Assembly: GCF_002217945.1 (NCBI RefSeq)
Contig: NZ_BCMG01000012.1
Span: forward strand, 23,830 to 87,829
Reading direction: 5' to 3'
Origin: Secundilactobacillus silagei JCM 19001
Lineage (GTDB): Bacteria > Bacillota > Bacilli > Lactobacillales > Lactobacillaceae
Length of the DNA stretch: 64,000 nucleotides
A program made the translations under genes and the position numbers. Shown here piece by piece: positions 1-7,910 of this stretch (the first letter of the stretch is position 1; every line of letters begins with the position of its first letter). The notes beneath the pieces are model-generated. The model saw only the letters and a program-made list of their open reading frames with translations. It was not told where the DNA came from and did not search any database.

Positions 1-51
1 TTGTATTGCGATGGTGACAAAATGAAAGCATTTAATTTGAATATGAAGTAG
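1..51 (+). CDS. 3' end of a secreted-protein paralogue (partial)
   Basis: The window opens inside a reading frame whose last 16 codons read LYCDGDKMKAFNLNMK before a TAG stop. This aligns with the C-terminus of the secreted protein at 3361-4041 (LYSYGDQSKNLYLNMK). Both frames are followed by the same kind of hairpin terminator. It is therefore most likely the tail of a paralogue whose body lies left of the window. Function is unknown. Confidence 0.7.
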   Translation: MYCDGDKMKAFNLNMK

Positions 52-56
52 ATACA

Positions 57-91
57 AAAGCGTTCTGACAATAATGCCAGAGCGCTTTTTT
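57..91 (+). terminator. Rho-independent terminator
   Basis: An AAGCGTTCTG/CCAGAGCGCTT stem is followed by a T-run. It resembles the terminator at 4045-4081, which supports duplication of the whole gene end. Confidence 0.75.
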
Positions 92-694
92 GATTATATC
101 TTTAGACCCAGTTTTGCACCTAGTGGTTTTCTAGGGACAGAACAAAAGGCCACCTGCTGTACGGGTGGAAGATAATTTTTACTGGCTACGGGTTATTATT
201 CTAGACGGATAAATGATTAACACTATGTTATCTATACAAATGGGCAAAGGGTTAGTTTAATTGTAATTCATTTATTTTTACTTATTGGACAATGAGTAAA
301 TTTGATAATTGAGGATAATTGAAATTATAGCGAAATTTATTTATTTGGATTTAGCGATTTATTGTAGGTTTGATTTCCTGTATCTAACGGGAATCAGATT
401 TTTTTTGACTAATTTTCTAAAATATTAGATATTCGAGTTAAATCACCTTGAAAATATGGGAACATACGTTCTGTAGTCGTCTTCGAATGGTTCGATATAA
501 GGACCATTTAATGATTGTACCCGTAATAATTGCGGCGAATATATCAAAATTCCAATGGGAGACGATTAAAAATCGATGGACTATGCAACAAAAACGGAAC
601 GCATTGTTTTCCTAATTAATTAACATAGGTTTTGAGTTCTTATTAATAAGGAATCTGTTTAAGTTTCCAAACTATAATAATGAGGTGATCTGTA
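92..694. other. AT-rich gene-free stretch
   Basis: No reading frame with a ribosome site is seen on either strand. The only clear structure is a terminator-like hairpin at 371-407. A TATAAT at 673-678 lies so close to the next ribosome site that it is a doubtful promoter. The low GC fits an accessory or phage-derived junction. Confidence 0.5.
371..407 (+). terminator. Terminator-like hairpin with T8
   Basis: The stem TGATTTCC/GGGAATCA, with a short loop, is followed by eight T. No plus-strand gene lies directly upstream, so it may end a decayed gene or a small untranslated transcript. Confidence 0.5.
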
Positions 695-1087
695 ATGGAC
701 GATTACGAACGTCAGCATCTAGAAAGTATTTTAAGAGATTATCCAAAAATCGATAAGTATATGGCGGTACGAATGGCCGAACTTTCATATCCTTATCAAG
801 GACATAGTCATGTGCTTTCTAAATTAGCAGTAGGGACCATGCTATTTGATGACAGTATTGGTACTGATCGTTGTTTGGCACAACTAGAAATCAATAAGGA
901 ATGTATCAATTTTTGCTTAAAACATTCCGATTCGGATACACGAACCATTATCGAACAACTGTACTTTCATCATGAGAATAATCTGACCTTGGAAGGCATA
1001 GGAATGATTTTAAATATGAGTAAGTCCAATGTCAGTCGGAAGCGGGCAGCTTTTTTTGAATTTTTGAAGCAAGAGCTGGGCTATTAA
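695..1087 (+). CDS. Phage-type transcriptional regulator (RinA/ArpU-like)
   Basis: This 130-residue acidic protein has a C-terminal helix-turn-helix resembling sigma-70 region 4 (about residues 95-125, with LTLEGIGMILNMSKSNVSRKR). The N-terminus MDDYERQHLESILRDYP is typical of short late-gene regulators in lactobacillar prophages. GAGGTG precedes the ATG with good spacing. It is followed 19 bp later by a holin and then a lysozyme, the usual late-regulator and lysis order. It probably activates the lysis genes and perhaps the bacteriocin downstream. The family name is from recall of similar proteins; phage ancestry is clearer than the exact family. Confidence 0.65.
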   Translation: MDDYERQHLESILRDYPKIDKYMAVRMAELSYPYQGHSHVLSKLAVGTMLFDDSIGTDRCLAQLEINKECINFCLKHSDSDTRTIIEQLYFHHENNLTLEGIGMILNMSKSNVSRKRAAFFEFLKQELGY

Positions 1088-1106
1088 TGAAAGGGGGGCC
1101 TTTAAC

Positions 1107-1517
1107 ATGACAACAGGAACGTTAGATTTTGCGTCAATCGTAACTTTAATTTGCACCACTATTCCGGCAATATACAGGTTGCTGCATCCCTTTATTGCCG
1201 AAAAAGTGGCTACCGAAAAGAACCGTCAAGTTCAGCAGTGCTTACAGATCGCTGATAATTTAGCTTATTCAGCTGTGGCTGCGATGGCAAATTATGCCGC
1301 ACTGTCTAAGAGTGAACGAAAAGTCCAAGCGGTAGACTATGTATTACAGCATATGGCGAAAACAGCTGGGAATATCTCTAAAGACGTTGTGGCCGATAAG
1401 GTTGAACTAGCTTACCAGGAATATAAGCACGTCACTTTGGGTGATAATCACAAAGCAGCAAGAGTTGATGAAACCGTAGTTGATCCAGATCTATTAATTG
1501 CGAATGGGGATAAATGA
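1107..1517 (+). CDS. Phage holin (LL-H-like)
   Basis: The protein is 136 residues with one N-terminal hydrophobic segment (about residues 8-28) followed by a charged helical tail. This matches the layout of LL-H-type holins of lactobacillar phages. Holins form membrane lesions that let the endolysin reach the wall. A strong AAAGGGGGG ribosome site lies upstream of the ATG. The stop codon falls just before the start of the GH25 gene, so the two are probably co-translated. Assignment rests on size, topology and position beside a lysozyme. Confidence 0.7.
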   Translation: MTTGTLDFASIVTLICTTIPAIYRLLHPFIAEKVATEKNRQVQQCLQIADNLAYSAVAAMANYAALSKSERKVQAVDYVLQHMAKTAGNISKDVVADKVELAYQEYKHVTLGDNHKAARVDETVVDPDLLIANGDK

Positions 1518-1518
1518 A

Positions 1519-2118
1519 ATGACAACTGAATTTGCCGATATCAGTTCGTTTCAGCCAGATACTTTAGACTACATGCGGAAGCTACATAACCACGCAACGG
1601 GGTTATTCGTTAAGCTCACTGAAGGTTCTGAAAACGGTTCTCATTATGTGAATCCTAAAGCTGGTATGCAGCTGTTAAATGGCTTTGAATTCTTCAAATC
1701 AATTGGAGTCTATCATTATTTTAGAGGTAACAGTCAGCGCTACGGAATGAACGACCCCGTAAATGAGGCTAAGTGGTTCGTTAAAAACATCATTAAGCTT
1801 GGTCTAAACAGGGATACTGTGTGTGCCATTGATGTTGAAGATCAGTCTTTACAGTATAATGTGACCGCTGATATCAATCTATTTTTAGACTACCTGTATC
1901 AGCAGGGGTTTCATTACTTGGTCGTCTACGCCTCAGCCAGCTGGTTTAACAGCCAGCGAATCAAACGGGAGCAATTAAAATATCAGCCAGCTATCTGGGT
2001 TGCTACTTACGGCGTCAATCAGCCCGGAGTAGATAATGCCCAGACTTGGCAATATACCAATAATGGGTATCAGTTAAAAACGGATTTTAATTATGATTTT
2101 GCCGGTATTTTATCGTAA
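1519..2118 (+). CDS. GH25 lysozyme (endolysin)
   Basis: This 199-residue single-domain glycoside hydrolase family 25 muramidase cleaves the MurNAc-GlcNAc bond of peptidoglycan. It shows the N-terminal ADISSFQPD motif (catalytic Asp7) and the AIDVED motif (Asp105, Glu107), ending near the DFNYDFAG segment. There is no signal peptide, so release depends on the preceding holin. No wall-binding domain follows, making it shorter than many phage lysins. I chose ATG 1519, which has GGGG nine bases upstream; an in-frame TTG at 1498 overlaps the holin and lacks a ribosome site. A terminator follows immediately. Confidence 0.88.
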   Translation: MTTEFADISSFQPDTLDYMRKLHNHATGLFVKLTEGSENGSHYVNPKAGMQLLNGFEFFKSIGVYHYFRGNSQRYGMNDPVNEAKWFVKNIIKLGLNRDTVCAIDVEDQSLQYNVTADINLFLDYLYQQGFHYLVVYASASWFNSQRIKREQLKYQPAIWVATYGVNQPGVDNAQTWQYTNNGYQLKTDFNYDFAGILS

Positions 2119-2145
2119 AAGCCACCGAGTCTTGGTGGCTTTTTT
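2118..2145 (+). terminator. Terminator after the lysozyme gene
   Basis: The stem AAGCCACC/TTGGTGGCTT with a short loop and T6 starts at the lysozyme stop codon. It separates lysis-gene transcription from the bacteriocin gene, at least in part. Confidence 0.85.
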
Positions 2146-2224
2146 CATGTCTACAGATTGCAACAAATCCGGGATACGGGCAACGAAGAACCCTTTAATA
2201 TAGTCACTGTAATCGCGATGACAT

Positions 2225-2240
2225 GGAATTCCGGAATTCC
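2225..2240. promoter_or_regulatory. Perfect 16-bp palindrome before the bacteriocin gene
   Basis: GGAATTCCGGAATTCC is perfectly self-complementary and lies 14 bp before the ribosome site (AAAGAGG, 2254-2260) of the helveticin-like gene. It could be an operator or a 5' UTR hairpin. No convincing -35/-10 pair was found nearby. Confidence 0.4.
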
Positions 2241-2269
2241 AAAAAATAATATTAAAGAGGTTAAAAATT

Positions 2270-3208
2270 ATGGCAACAGCTACAAAAGCATACACATTAA
2301 TTAATTTACCGACAGCTGGTGGTGAACACCAACATGTTGTTCAAAAGACCTATGTTGGTACGACCCACATCTATTGCTTACAGCAATTTGATAACAGTAC
2401 CAATACTTATATTACTCAAGGAAATATTGTACCGGGCCAAACCACTGTTGATTTTTCGCAAGGTGAAACAATGACTTTGGCTAATACTGGTCACGCACAA
2501 ACGTTAGACTGGTACCAACATGATGGTAAGGACTATTTCTTAATAGCAACTTATCCTAAGGATACTGGTGGTACAGAATGGGCTACTCAGCTTGCGCGGG
2601 TTCAGTTCCAAGCGGGTCCCGTTGATCCCGCTTCACTTGATCATTTATCATGGCTAGATCATGCCAATAAGTCCGGGACAGACCTTGGAGACATGGAACG
2701 TGTTGAAGCAGCTATTTCCACTTCCCGTCAGTATCTACTTATTTTGGGCATTCGTGCCGGTGATCACCATGCACAGTTGACTTACTATAATCTTGAAGGT
2801 GTCAACAATGCACTAGACGCTAGTGTGGCTAGCGGTGCAACATCATTACGATGTGATTCCTCAGCAATGAAGGCTCAGGCAATTGATACTTGGCCTATGG
2901 ACTATAACATCTATGGCAAAGTGGGTAATGGATCCGTTCAAGGTATGGATTTCTCTGATGGCTTAGCAGTCTACTTTAGTGGAGGTGCTATCGGGAAGGC
3001 ACCATCAGTTACTAAGGTAGCATGGAAGAGTACAAACTTCCGACCACTTTACTTTACTGGTGACTGGGGTCCAAACCAAGAAACGGAAGGTATTCAGGTG
3101 AAGGATACCTTATATTTGGGGATCGCAACTCACGCTAATGATCTCAAGGGTGATGCTAATTACACGACTGGTAATTACGTCTATACTGTTGATAAGGGTA
3201 ATTGGTAA
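2270..3208 (+). CDS. Helveticin J-like class III bacteriocin
   Basis: This 312-residue protein resembles helveticin J, a large heat-labile bacteriocin of lactobacilli. Shared features include the QHVVQKTYVGTTHIYCLQ opening, the GHAQTLDWYQHDGKDYFLIATYP block, the TEWATQLARVQF segment, and the late TEGIQVKDTLYLGIATHA block. There is no signal peptide or transmembrane segment, as in helveticin J, so export must come from lysis or another route. The holin and lysozyme directly upstream offer that route. AAAGAGG sits nine bases before the ATG. The family match is from memory of the helveticin sequence pattern and is fairly secure; killing activity and target range are unknown. No immunity gene is evident. 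Confidence 0.75.
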   Translation: MATATKAYTLINLPTAGGEHQHVVQKTYVGTTHIYCLQQFDNSTNTYITQGNIVPGQTTVDFSQGETMTLANTGHAQTLDWYQHDGKDYFLIATYPKDTGGTEWATQLARVQFQAGPVDPASLDHLSWLDHANKSGTDLGDMERVEAAISTSRQYLLILGIRAGDHHAQLTYYNLEGVNNALDASVASGATSLRCDSSAMKAQAIDTWPMDYNIYGKVGNGSVQGMDFSDGLAVYFSGGAIGKAPSVTKVAWKSTNFRPLYFTGDWGPNQETEGIQVKDTLYLGIATHANDLKGDANYTTGNYVYTVDKGNW

Positions 3209-3226
3209 TTTAATATAGTTTCATGG

Positions 3227-3279
3227 GAAAGACTACAGAATCCGTCATTACTTGACAGGGACTGCAGCCTTTCTTTTTT
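3227..3279 (+). terminator. Terminator after the bacteriocin gene
   Basis: An imperfect stem pairs GAAAGACTACAG with CTGCAGCCTTTC, followed by T6. Confidence 0.6.
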
Positions 3280-3319
3280 AAACATTAGTGCCATATTTAC
3301 TTCTCAGTTAATGCTTCCA

Positions 3320-3328
3320 TGTTATAAT
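3320..3328 (+). promoter_or_regulatory. Extended -10 promoter of the secreted protein
   Basis: TGTTATAAT is an extended -10 element with a perfect TATAAT at 3323-3328. The -35 is weak (TTCTCA at 3301-3306, 16 bp away). The strong ribosome site AAGGGAGG lies at 3347-3354. Confidence 0.55.
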
Positions 3329-3360
3329 TTAAATTGAATCAAACCTAAGGGAGGATTATT

Positions 3361-4041
3361 ATGAAAAAATGGTTGAAAATCTGTGTTGCAGCATTTGCAC
3401 TGACACTTGGTTTAGCAGCTGCTTCAACAGTTGATGCTCACGCCAGTTCATTTACGTATTTTGGCAACAATGGGACAAAAACCTATCATCATAAAGTAAT
3501 TAGCTACCAGAAATACACGTTAAATAAGACTTATTACAATACAACTAACTTTCGGTATGATCCTGCAACAAAGAAGACTACTTACATTCCTGAAACTAGA
3601 ATTGGGAAGGTTGTTTTCTACCATGCTTACGTTTTCCATGTATCACCAAAGGTATCCCGTTATCAGACTTGGGTTAAGCTAACAGGTCGGGTATATAACT
3701 ATTCTAATTCGCCAGATAATGCTTATTGGCGGAATTATATCGCAGATTATGATGAAGACGAGGATGTTACGCCAGTATATACCCAGAACGACATTTTTGG
3801 TGTAGAAATAGGAGCAACTAGGTCGTACACACGAGCTACCTTTGACGTTAACTTCTCTAAAGGCACTAGCAAGAGTCCTGTCCTGTTTAGCGAAGCTGGT
3901 CTGGCTCCAGGCAAGTCTGAAGGGTTTCAATTGCTAGCTCATACTAAGCATCAGACATCACGACTTGGGAATACAAGGCTTTCTGTTGCCTTGTATAGTT
4001 ATGGTGATCAATCAAAAAATTTATATTTGAATATGAAGTAG
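3361..4041 (+). CDS. Secreted protein of unknown function
   Basis: The 226-residue product starts with a signal peptide (MKKWLKICVAAFALTLGLAAASTVDAHASS, given here only as residues 1-30: two Lys, a hydrophobic core, and a likely cut after Ala-His-Ala near residue 28). The mature part is Tyr- and Lys-rich with a predicted beta fold and an acidic loop DEDEDV near residue 137. I recognise no catalytic motif. The C-terminus matches the partial gene at the window start, so the gene is duplicated around the phage-lysis/bacteriocin block. It has its own promoter and terminator and is probably a single-gene unit. Confidence 0.7.
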   Translation: MKKWLKICVAAFALTLGLAAASTVDAHASSFTYFGNNGTKTYHHKVISYQKYTLNKTYYNTTNFRYDPATKKTTYIPETRIGKVVFYHAYVFHVSPKVSRYQTWVKLTGRVYNYSNSPDNAYWRNYIADYDEDEDVTPVYTQNDIFGVEIGATRSYTRATFDVNFSKGTSKSPVLFSEAGLAPGKSEGFQLLAHTKHQTSRLGNTRLSVALYSYGDQSKNLYLNMK

Positions 4042-4044
4042 GTT

Positions 4045-4081
4045 AAAAAGCGTTCCGGCAATTATGCCGGGGCGCTTTTTA
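4045..4081 (+). terminator. Rho-independent terminator
   Basis: Stem AAAAAGCGTTCCGGC/GCCGGGGCGCTTTTT. It is almost the same as the terminator at 57-91. Confidence 0.85.
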
Positions 4082-4239
4082 TGTTGTGACGTATTCAGAA
4101 ACTTAATAGTTTTAGATAATTAAGCTTTCGGGTGTCCATTTATTACAAATAGCTACCCGTAAATACTGTTAAAGCAGCATTCTCATTTAATTTCTGCTCA
4201 AACGATATCTATAATTAAGCTAGTCAAATAAATGGATAC

Positions 4240-4288
4240 CTAAAAAAGCACTTTAAGTGGTTTCAACGGTTAATTATCATGTGCTGGC
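4240..4288 (-). terminator. Possible terminator of the 48-residue gene
   Basis: On the minus strand CAGCAC pairs with GTGCTT across a loop of about 28 nt, followed by T5-6. The long loop makes it uncertain. Confidence 0.35.
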
Positions 4289-4435
4289 CTATTTAATATT
4301 GGTGAGTATTCCCCACTGTATGTATAACAAAGTACCTACCACAAAAAGCATCACAATTGAAAGAAAGCCATAACCAATACAACCCAAACATGAGTTCATT
4401 ACGCCAAAACAGCCGTCTGGTTCATCATCATCCAT
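4289..4435 (-). CDS. Small acidic-tailed membrane protein, 48 residues
   Basis: Read on the minus strand, an ATG preceded by AAGGGG with nine-base spacing opens a 48-codon frame. The N-terminus is acidic (MDDDEPDGCFG) with three cysteines at positions 9, 16 and 19. One membrane helix follows (about residues 20-39, GYGFLSIVMLFVVGTLLYI) and a short tail ends in TNIK. The ribosome site and clean hydrophobic segment argue that it is real. It has no partner gene in the same direction. It could be a small membrane regulator, toxin-like peptide or phage remnant; nothing in the sequence decides. Confidence 0.55.
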   Translation of the reverse strand: MDDDEPDGCFGVMNSCLGCIGYGFLSIVMLFVVGTLLYIQWGILTNIK

Positions 4436-4605
4436 GCTGACATTCCCCTTTCTAAATAGCGTTAAAACGTTATTTCAAACAATTACTCGTATAACTATAC
4501 TGAATGCGCCGTAGTTATTCAATGTGTCATCATTCGTTAGCTGATACCGTATTTTTGGGGTAAACTATTTAGTAGTAGCATGATTAATTATAAAGGGGAT
4601 AAGTT

Positions 4606-5004
4606 ATGATAATGACGACTCAAAAAATTACTGATTTTCTAGCTGCAAATAACGTGGATCCTAACACATTAGGTGGATTCGCTGTGCAAAATAACTTTGG
4701 TGATGATTTGGTGATCGATGAAAAACCAGTCGATGATTTTTACACCTGCTTACAGGTTACTCGCCAGCAATTCGAAGAAAAGGCAACTAAAACTAAAATG
4801 GTCACCGCTTACAATAATTCGAAAATTGAAATCGTGTTGTTTAGCTGGCGTAAAGAACGGGCAGCGGGCACACCTAAGTATACCGATAGCGGTGATACTG
4901 GGGTCATTGTTAATACTGGTGCTGCGGTTTACGTCGACGTCTTTTCAGATAAAGACTTAAACAAACAGTTAGGCGCGTTGATCAGTAACTATATCGTTAA
5001 ATAG
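4606..5004 (+). CDS. Cytoplasmic hypothetical protein
   Basis: This 132-residue soluble protein has no signal peptide or membrane helix. AAAGGGG lies eight bases before ATG 4606. Most of the chain is mixed alpha/beta with charged residues; VIVNTGAAVYVDVFSDKDL near the C-terminus suggests a beta-strand core. I do not recognise the family. It stands alone between a convergent small gene and cobT. Confidence 0.6.
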   Translation: MIMTTQKITDFLAANNVDPNTLGGFAVQNNFGDDLVIDEKPVDDFYTCLQVTRQQFEEKATKTKMVTAYNNSKIEIVLFSWRKERAAGTPKYTDSGDTGVIVNTGAAVYVDVFSDKDLNKQLGALISNYIVK

Positions 5005-5131
5005 ATGCCTCATTGATAGGGGTGCTGGTTAGGGCTGGCAGCCTTTTGAATTTACTCAAGTCAATCATTCGTGAAAGCCCTAACATGGTATACTTAACAA
5101 GATAATCAATTATTGTTTGGAGGATGGTTTA

Positions 5132-6169
5132 ATGCATACTTATGCGATAAAGTCGATTTCACAGACGGACAGGGAAGCTATGCAACAAAAGCTTGACCAG
5201 CTTGCTAAGCCCATAGCCGGTTTAGGCCGTTTGGAAGAATTAGCGGTGACGATAGCTGGGATTCAACACCAGCCTGAATTATCGGTATCAAAACGGTGCT
5301 GTCTGGTCTTTGCGGCCGATCACGGTGTCGCCAGTGAAGGTGTTTCAGCTACTCCTCAAAAGGTAACTGCCATTCAGTCCGTTAATTTACTTAACGGGCA
5401 TACAGCTGCTGGGGCGATGGCCGCTAGTGTTCACTGCGGCCTAGAAGTCATCGATATGGGTGTCCGCGCCTCTCTGCCAGATAAGCGCATTATTCATCGT
5501 AAAATTCGCTGGGGGACCCGGGACATGCTGGTAGAACCAGCCATGACGCGCGACGAAGCGCAGCAGTCTATCGAAACTGGGCGAGAAGTCGCCAAGCAAG
5601 CGATTGCGGATGGCAACCGGGTGCTGTTACTAGGCGAGCTGGGTATTGCGAACACGACTGCGGCGGCGGCCATTTTAGCTGCCCGCTACGCCCTTTCTCC
5701 AGCCCAAACGGTTGGTTACGGCTCCAATATTTCTGAGAAACGTTATCAGCATAAAATTGACGTGGTGACCCAAGCACTTCACAAATGGCAGCCGGCTAGT
5801 GATGACGCGCTTGAAATTCTGCGGACGGTTGGCGGTTATGAAATTGGTGGTAATGCAGGTGCTATCATTGGTGCTGCGGAAGAGGGTGTGCCCATTATAC
5901 TGGATGGGTTTATTTCTTACGCTGCCTTGTCCTTAGCCGAATTATTGGTGCCAGGAATCGAGCAGCACGTAATTGCTTCGCACGCCTCTAAAGAAAGCGG
6001 CACGGCATTAGTCACCAATCTGTTAAACATTAACCCGTTATTAGACCTGAACTTAGCGGTTGGTGAGGGCACTGGTGCGCTTTTAGTATTGCCATTGATC
6101 GATGCCATTCAAAGCGTATTAACCCAAATGAATACGCAAACGGATATGCAGTTTGGGTATCAACCGTAG
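5132..6169 (+). CDS. cobT: Nicotinate-nucleotide-dimethylbenzimidazole phosphoribosyltransferase
   Basis: CobT transfers phosphoribose from nicotinate mononucleotide to a lower-ligand base such as 5,6-dimethylbenzimidazole, giving alpha-ribazole phosphate for cobalamin nucleotide-loop assembly. The 345-residue protein keeps the family landmarks: FAADHGVASEGVSATP near residue 70, GELGIANTTAAAA near 170, and GEGTGA at 311-316 with catalytic Glu312. The start is ATG 5132, with GGAGG eight bases upstream; an upstream TTG overlaps the ribosome site. No other cobalamin gene is in the window, so this is an orphan here. It may serve corrinoid salvage, or base modification with genes elsewhere. Confidence 0.9.
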   Translation: MHTYAIKSISQTDREAMQQKLDQLAKPIAGLGRLEELAVTIAGIQHQPELSVSKRCCLVFAADHGVASEGVSATPQKVTAIQSVNLLNGHTAAGAMAASVHCGLEVIDMGVRASLPDKRIIHRKIRWGTRDMLVEPAMTRDEAQQSIETGREVAKQAIADGNRVLLLGELGIANTTAAAAILAARYALSPAQTVGYGSNISEKRYQHKIDVVTQALHKWQPASDDALEILRTVGGYEIGGNAGAIIGAAEEGVPIILDGFISYAALSLAELLVPGIEQHVIASHASKESGTALVTNLLNINPLLDLNLAVGEGTGALLVLPLIDAIQSVLTQMNTQTDMQFGYQP

Positions 6170-6215
6170 AGATTGTGCTGGGCTGCTGATTTAGAATCAT
6201 AAAATCTTATACATG

Positions 6216-6252
6216 AAGGCTACTGCTCTAAATTGAGACAATAGTCTTTTTT
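6216..6252 (+). terminator. Terminator after cobT
   Basis: Stem AAGGCTA/TAGTCTT with inner pairing, followed by T6. Confidence 0.6.
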
Positions 6253-6284
6253 ATTTCTAATTGAATGAGTCATTAATAGGTATT

Positions 6285-6313
6285 TTGCTTGAATCAATAA
6301 TTAATCATATAAT
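6285..6313 (+). promoter_or_regulatory. Promoter of the GNAT gene
   Basis: TTGCTT (6285-6290), a 17-bp spacer, then TATAAT (6308-6313): near-consensus for the vegetative sigma factor. Confidence 0.7.
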
Positions 6314-6361
6314 ATGACGTATATTGAACACAATAAACTACATATTTGGAGGCACCGTTTT

Positions 6362-6838
6362 ATGAAAATTCGTCCCATTGAACCCAAGGATAATCAGCCG
6401 TTAAAAGCGATTATTCAATCAGCAATTCGCGAGTATGGTAATAATTTACCCAATTCGCCGTACTATGATACGGTTTTAGATCATCTGGCAGAGCATTATG
6501 CGGCCCAGGATAAAGCCAAGTATTGGGTGGCAGAAGTTGACGGTGAATTAGTCGGTGGCGCGGGTTTAGGTCCATTTAGCTACCCGAAAACCGCTGAATT
6601 TCAAAAGCTATACCTATCGCCGAAAGCCCGGGGACATCATATTGGGCATCAACTAGAAATTACAGCTGAAAAGGCTGCTAAAGAGTTTGGTTACGAAAAG
6701 TTCTACATCGAAACCTTTATGAACTATACAGCGGCTCGGGGGCTATACAAGCACGTTGGCTTTAAGCAGCTGGATCAGCCGTTAGCGAAACCGTCTCATA
6801 GTGCTTGTGATGCTTGGTATGTTAAGGATATTAAATAG
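6362..6838 (+). CDS. GNAT-family N-acetyltransferase
   Basis: This 158-residue single-domain Gcn5-related acetyltransferase uses acetyl-CoA. The fold is visible as the N-terminal IRPIEPKD strand, the YWVAEVDGELVGGAGLGPF strands, the FQKLYLSPKARGHHIGHQL segment (acetyl-CoA pyrophosphate loop, around residue 100) and the ARGLYKHVGF motif near the end. I start at ATG 6362, preceded by GGAGG at nine-base spacing, instead of an upstream ATG that lies directly at the -10 element. The substrate is not predictable. It has its own promoter and no partner. Confidence 0.85.
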   Translation: MKIRPIEPKDNQPLKAIIQSAIREYGNNLPNSPYYDTVLDHLAEHYAAQDKAKYWVAEVDGELVGGAGLGPFSYPKTAEFQKLYLSPKARGHHIGHQLEITAEKAAKEFGYEKFYIETFMNYTAARGLYKHVGFKQLDQPLAKPSHSACDAWYVKDIK

Positions 6839-6946
6839 GTGAAAGGGACAGCTATTCTGATTCAAAAAGAGTAAACAGCTTTTTACTCTAAACTTAATGG
6901 AAGAATTGAAATGAATCTAAAATTTAACAATAAATAATTGTACATT

Positions 6947-6955
6947 TGCTATATT
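6947..6955 (+). promoter_or_regulatory. Extended -10 element
   Basis: TGCTATATT lies about 50 bp before the secreted acidic protein. No good -35 is seen, as is usual for extended -10 promoters. Confidence 0.4.
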
Positions 6956-7006
6956 GGTCCAGACACTGATGACATTAAAAGCTGAAATTAATTGGAGATT
7001 CTAGTG

Positions 7007-7810
7007 ATGAAACTTTTTTTAAAGTCCTGTGTAGTATTAATAGCAGGGTTATCTTTTACCATTGCAACGCAAGTAACTTCTCATGCTTCTACGTATCATA
7101 GCTATATACCTGCTAAGCTTAGGGGGACATGGCAAATGCACGAGTATGACGATGCAGTGTCTGGCTCAGATTTACATATGTATAAACACAGTGTCGCCTG
7201 GGGTCATGCTCATATGAAGTTGACTAATTTACATGAGTATAAACACGATCATTTTTCTCTTCAATTTAAAAACCATCAAGGGTTTAGGGTGATTTATAAG
7301 AAACGTGTGATCCAGAGTCGTACGGGGGTACCTTCTATTTCTATTGCTGTGGGGTCTCAATTTGATTCTGATGCAATCCTTTATAAGGGGAATATATTTA
7401 AGTATCCTCTTAAAAAAGTTGATAATTTTATAGAACTCACTGATGAAGATGGTGAATTGGATTCTGAAGACTCACAACTTTATGACGATGATGTAATGTT
7501 TTTTGGAAAAACGAAGCCTTATTCAACCGTCACTTTTGATGATGATAGCGGGACAACTGCTATTGCTAGAAAAGATGGTACTTTTACGATGCATTTAAAT
7601 GGGCGGATACATGATTATGCTCATGCAGGAGAAACCGTTACTTTAACCTCTGTTCAACCTCATCACTATCGTGGGGTTACTGAAACTTACATGGTTTATG
7701 AAGATCCAGATAGAGATGATGATGACGACGATAGCGAAATTGAAAATAATGATCTTCCAAGTAACGATATCAATTCATATGATCGGATTTTAGACGGTTA
7801 TGCCAATTAG
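7007..7810 (+). CDS. Secreted acidic protein of unknown function
   Basis: The 267-residue protein has a signal peptide (MKLFLKSCVVLIAGLSFTIA then TQVTSHAS, likely cut after His-Ala-Ser). The mature part starts with an AKLRGTWQMHEYDD stretch and has many His, Asp and Tyr. The C-terminal third carries Asp-rich runs (DDDSG near 180, DRDDDDDDSE near 245) that could bind divalent cations. The wording LRGTW followed by a long beta-rich segment resembles small secreted stress proteins of lactobacilli, but I cannot name a family. ATG 7007 has GGAG nine bases upstream. It is a single-gene unit. Confidence 0.7.
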   Translation: MKLFLKSCVVLIAGLSFTIATQVTSHASTYHSYIPAKLRGTWQMHEYDDAVSGSDLHMYKHSVAWGHAHMKLTNLHEYKHDHFSLQFKNHQGFRVIYKKRVIQSRTGVPSISIAVGSQFDSDAILYKGNIFKYPLKKVDNFIELTDEDGELDSEDSQLYDDDVMFFGKTKPYSTVTFDDDSGTTAIARKDGTFTMHLNGRIHDYAHAGETVTLTSVQPHHYRGVTETYMVYEDPDRDDDDDDSEIENNDLPSNDINSYDRILDGYAN

Positions 7811-7910
7811 TGTTTAAATGTTTATTTGGAGCTGGGATACAGTACTGTAAAATTGAATTAAGTAGTATTTGTATATGTAATTACCAATCTTTAACTTAGG
7901 GTGTGACAAA

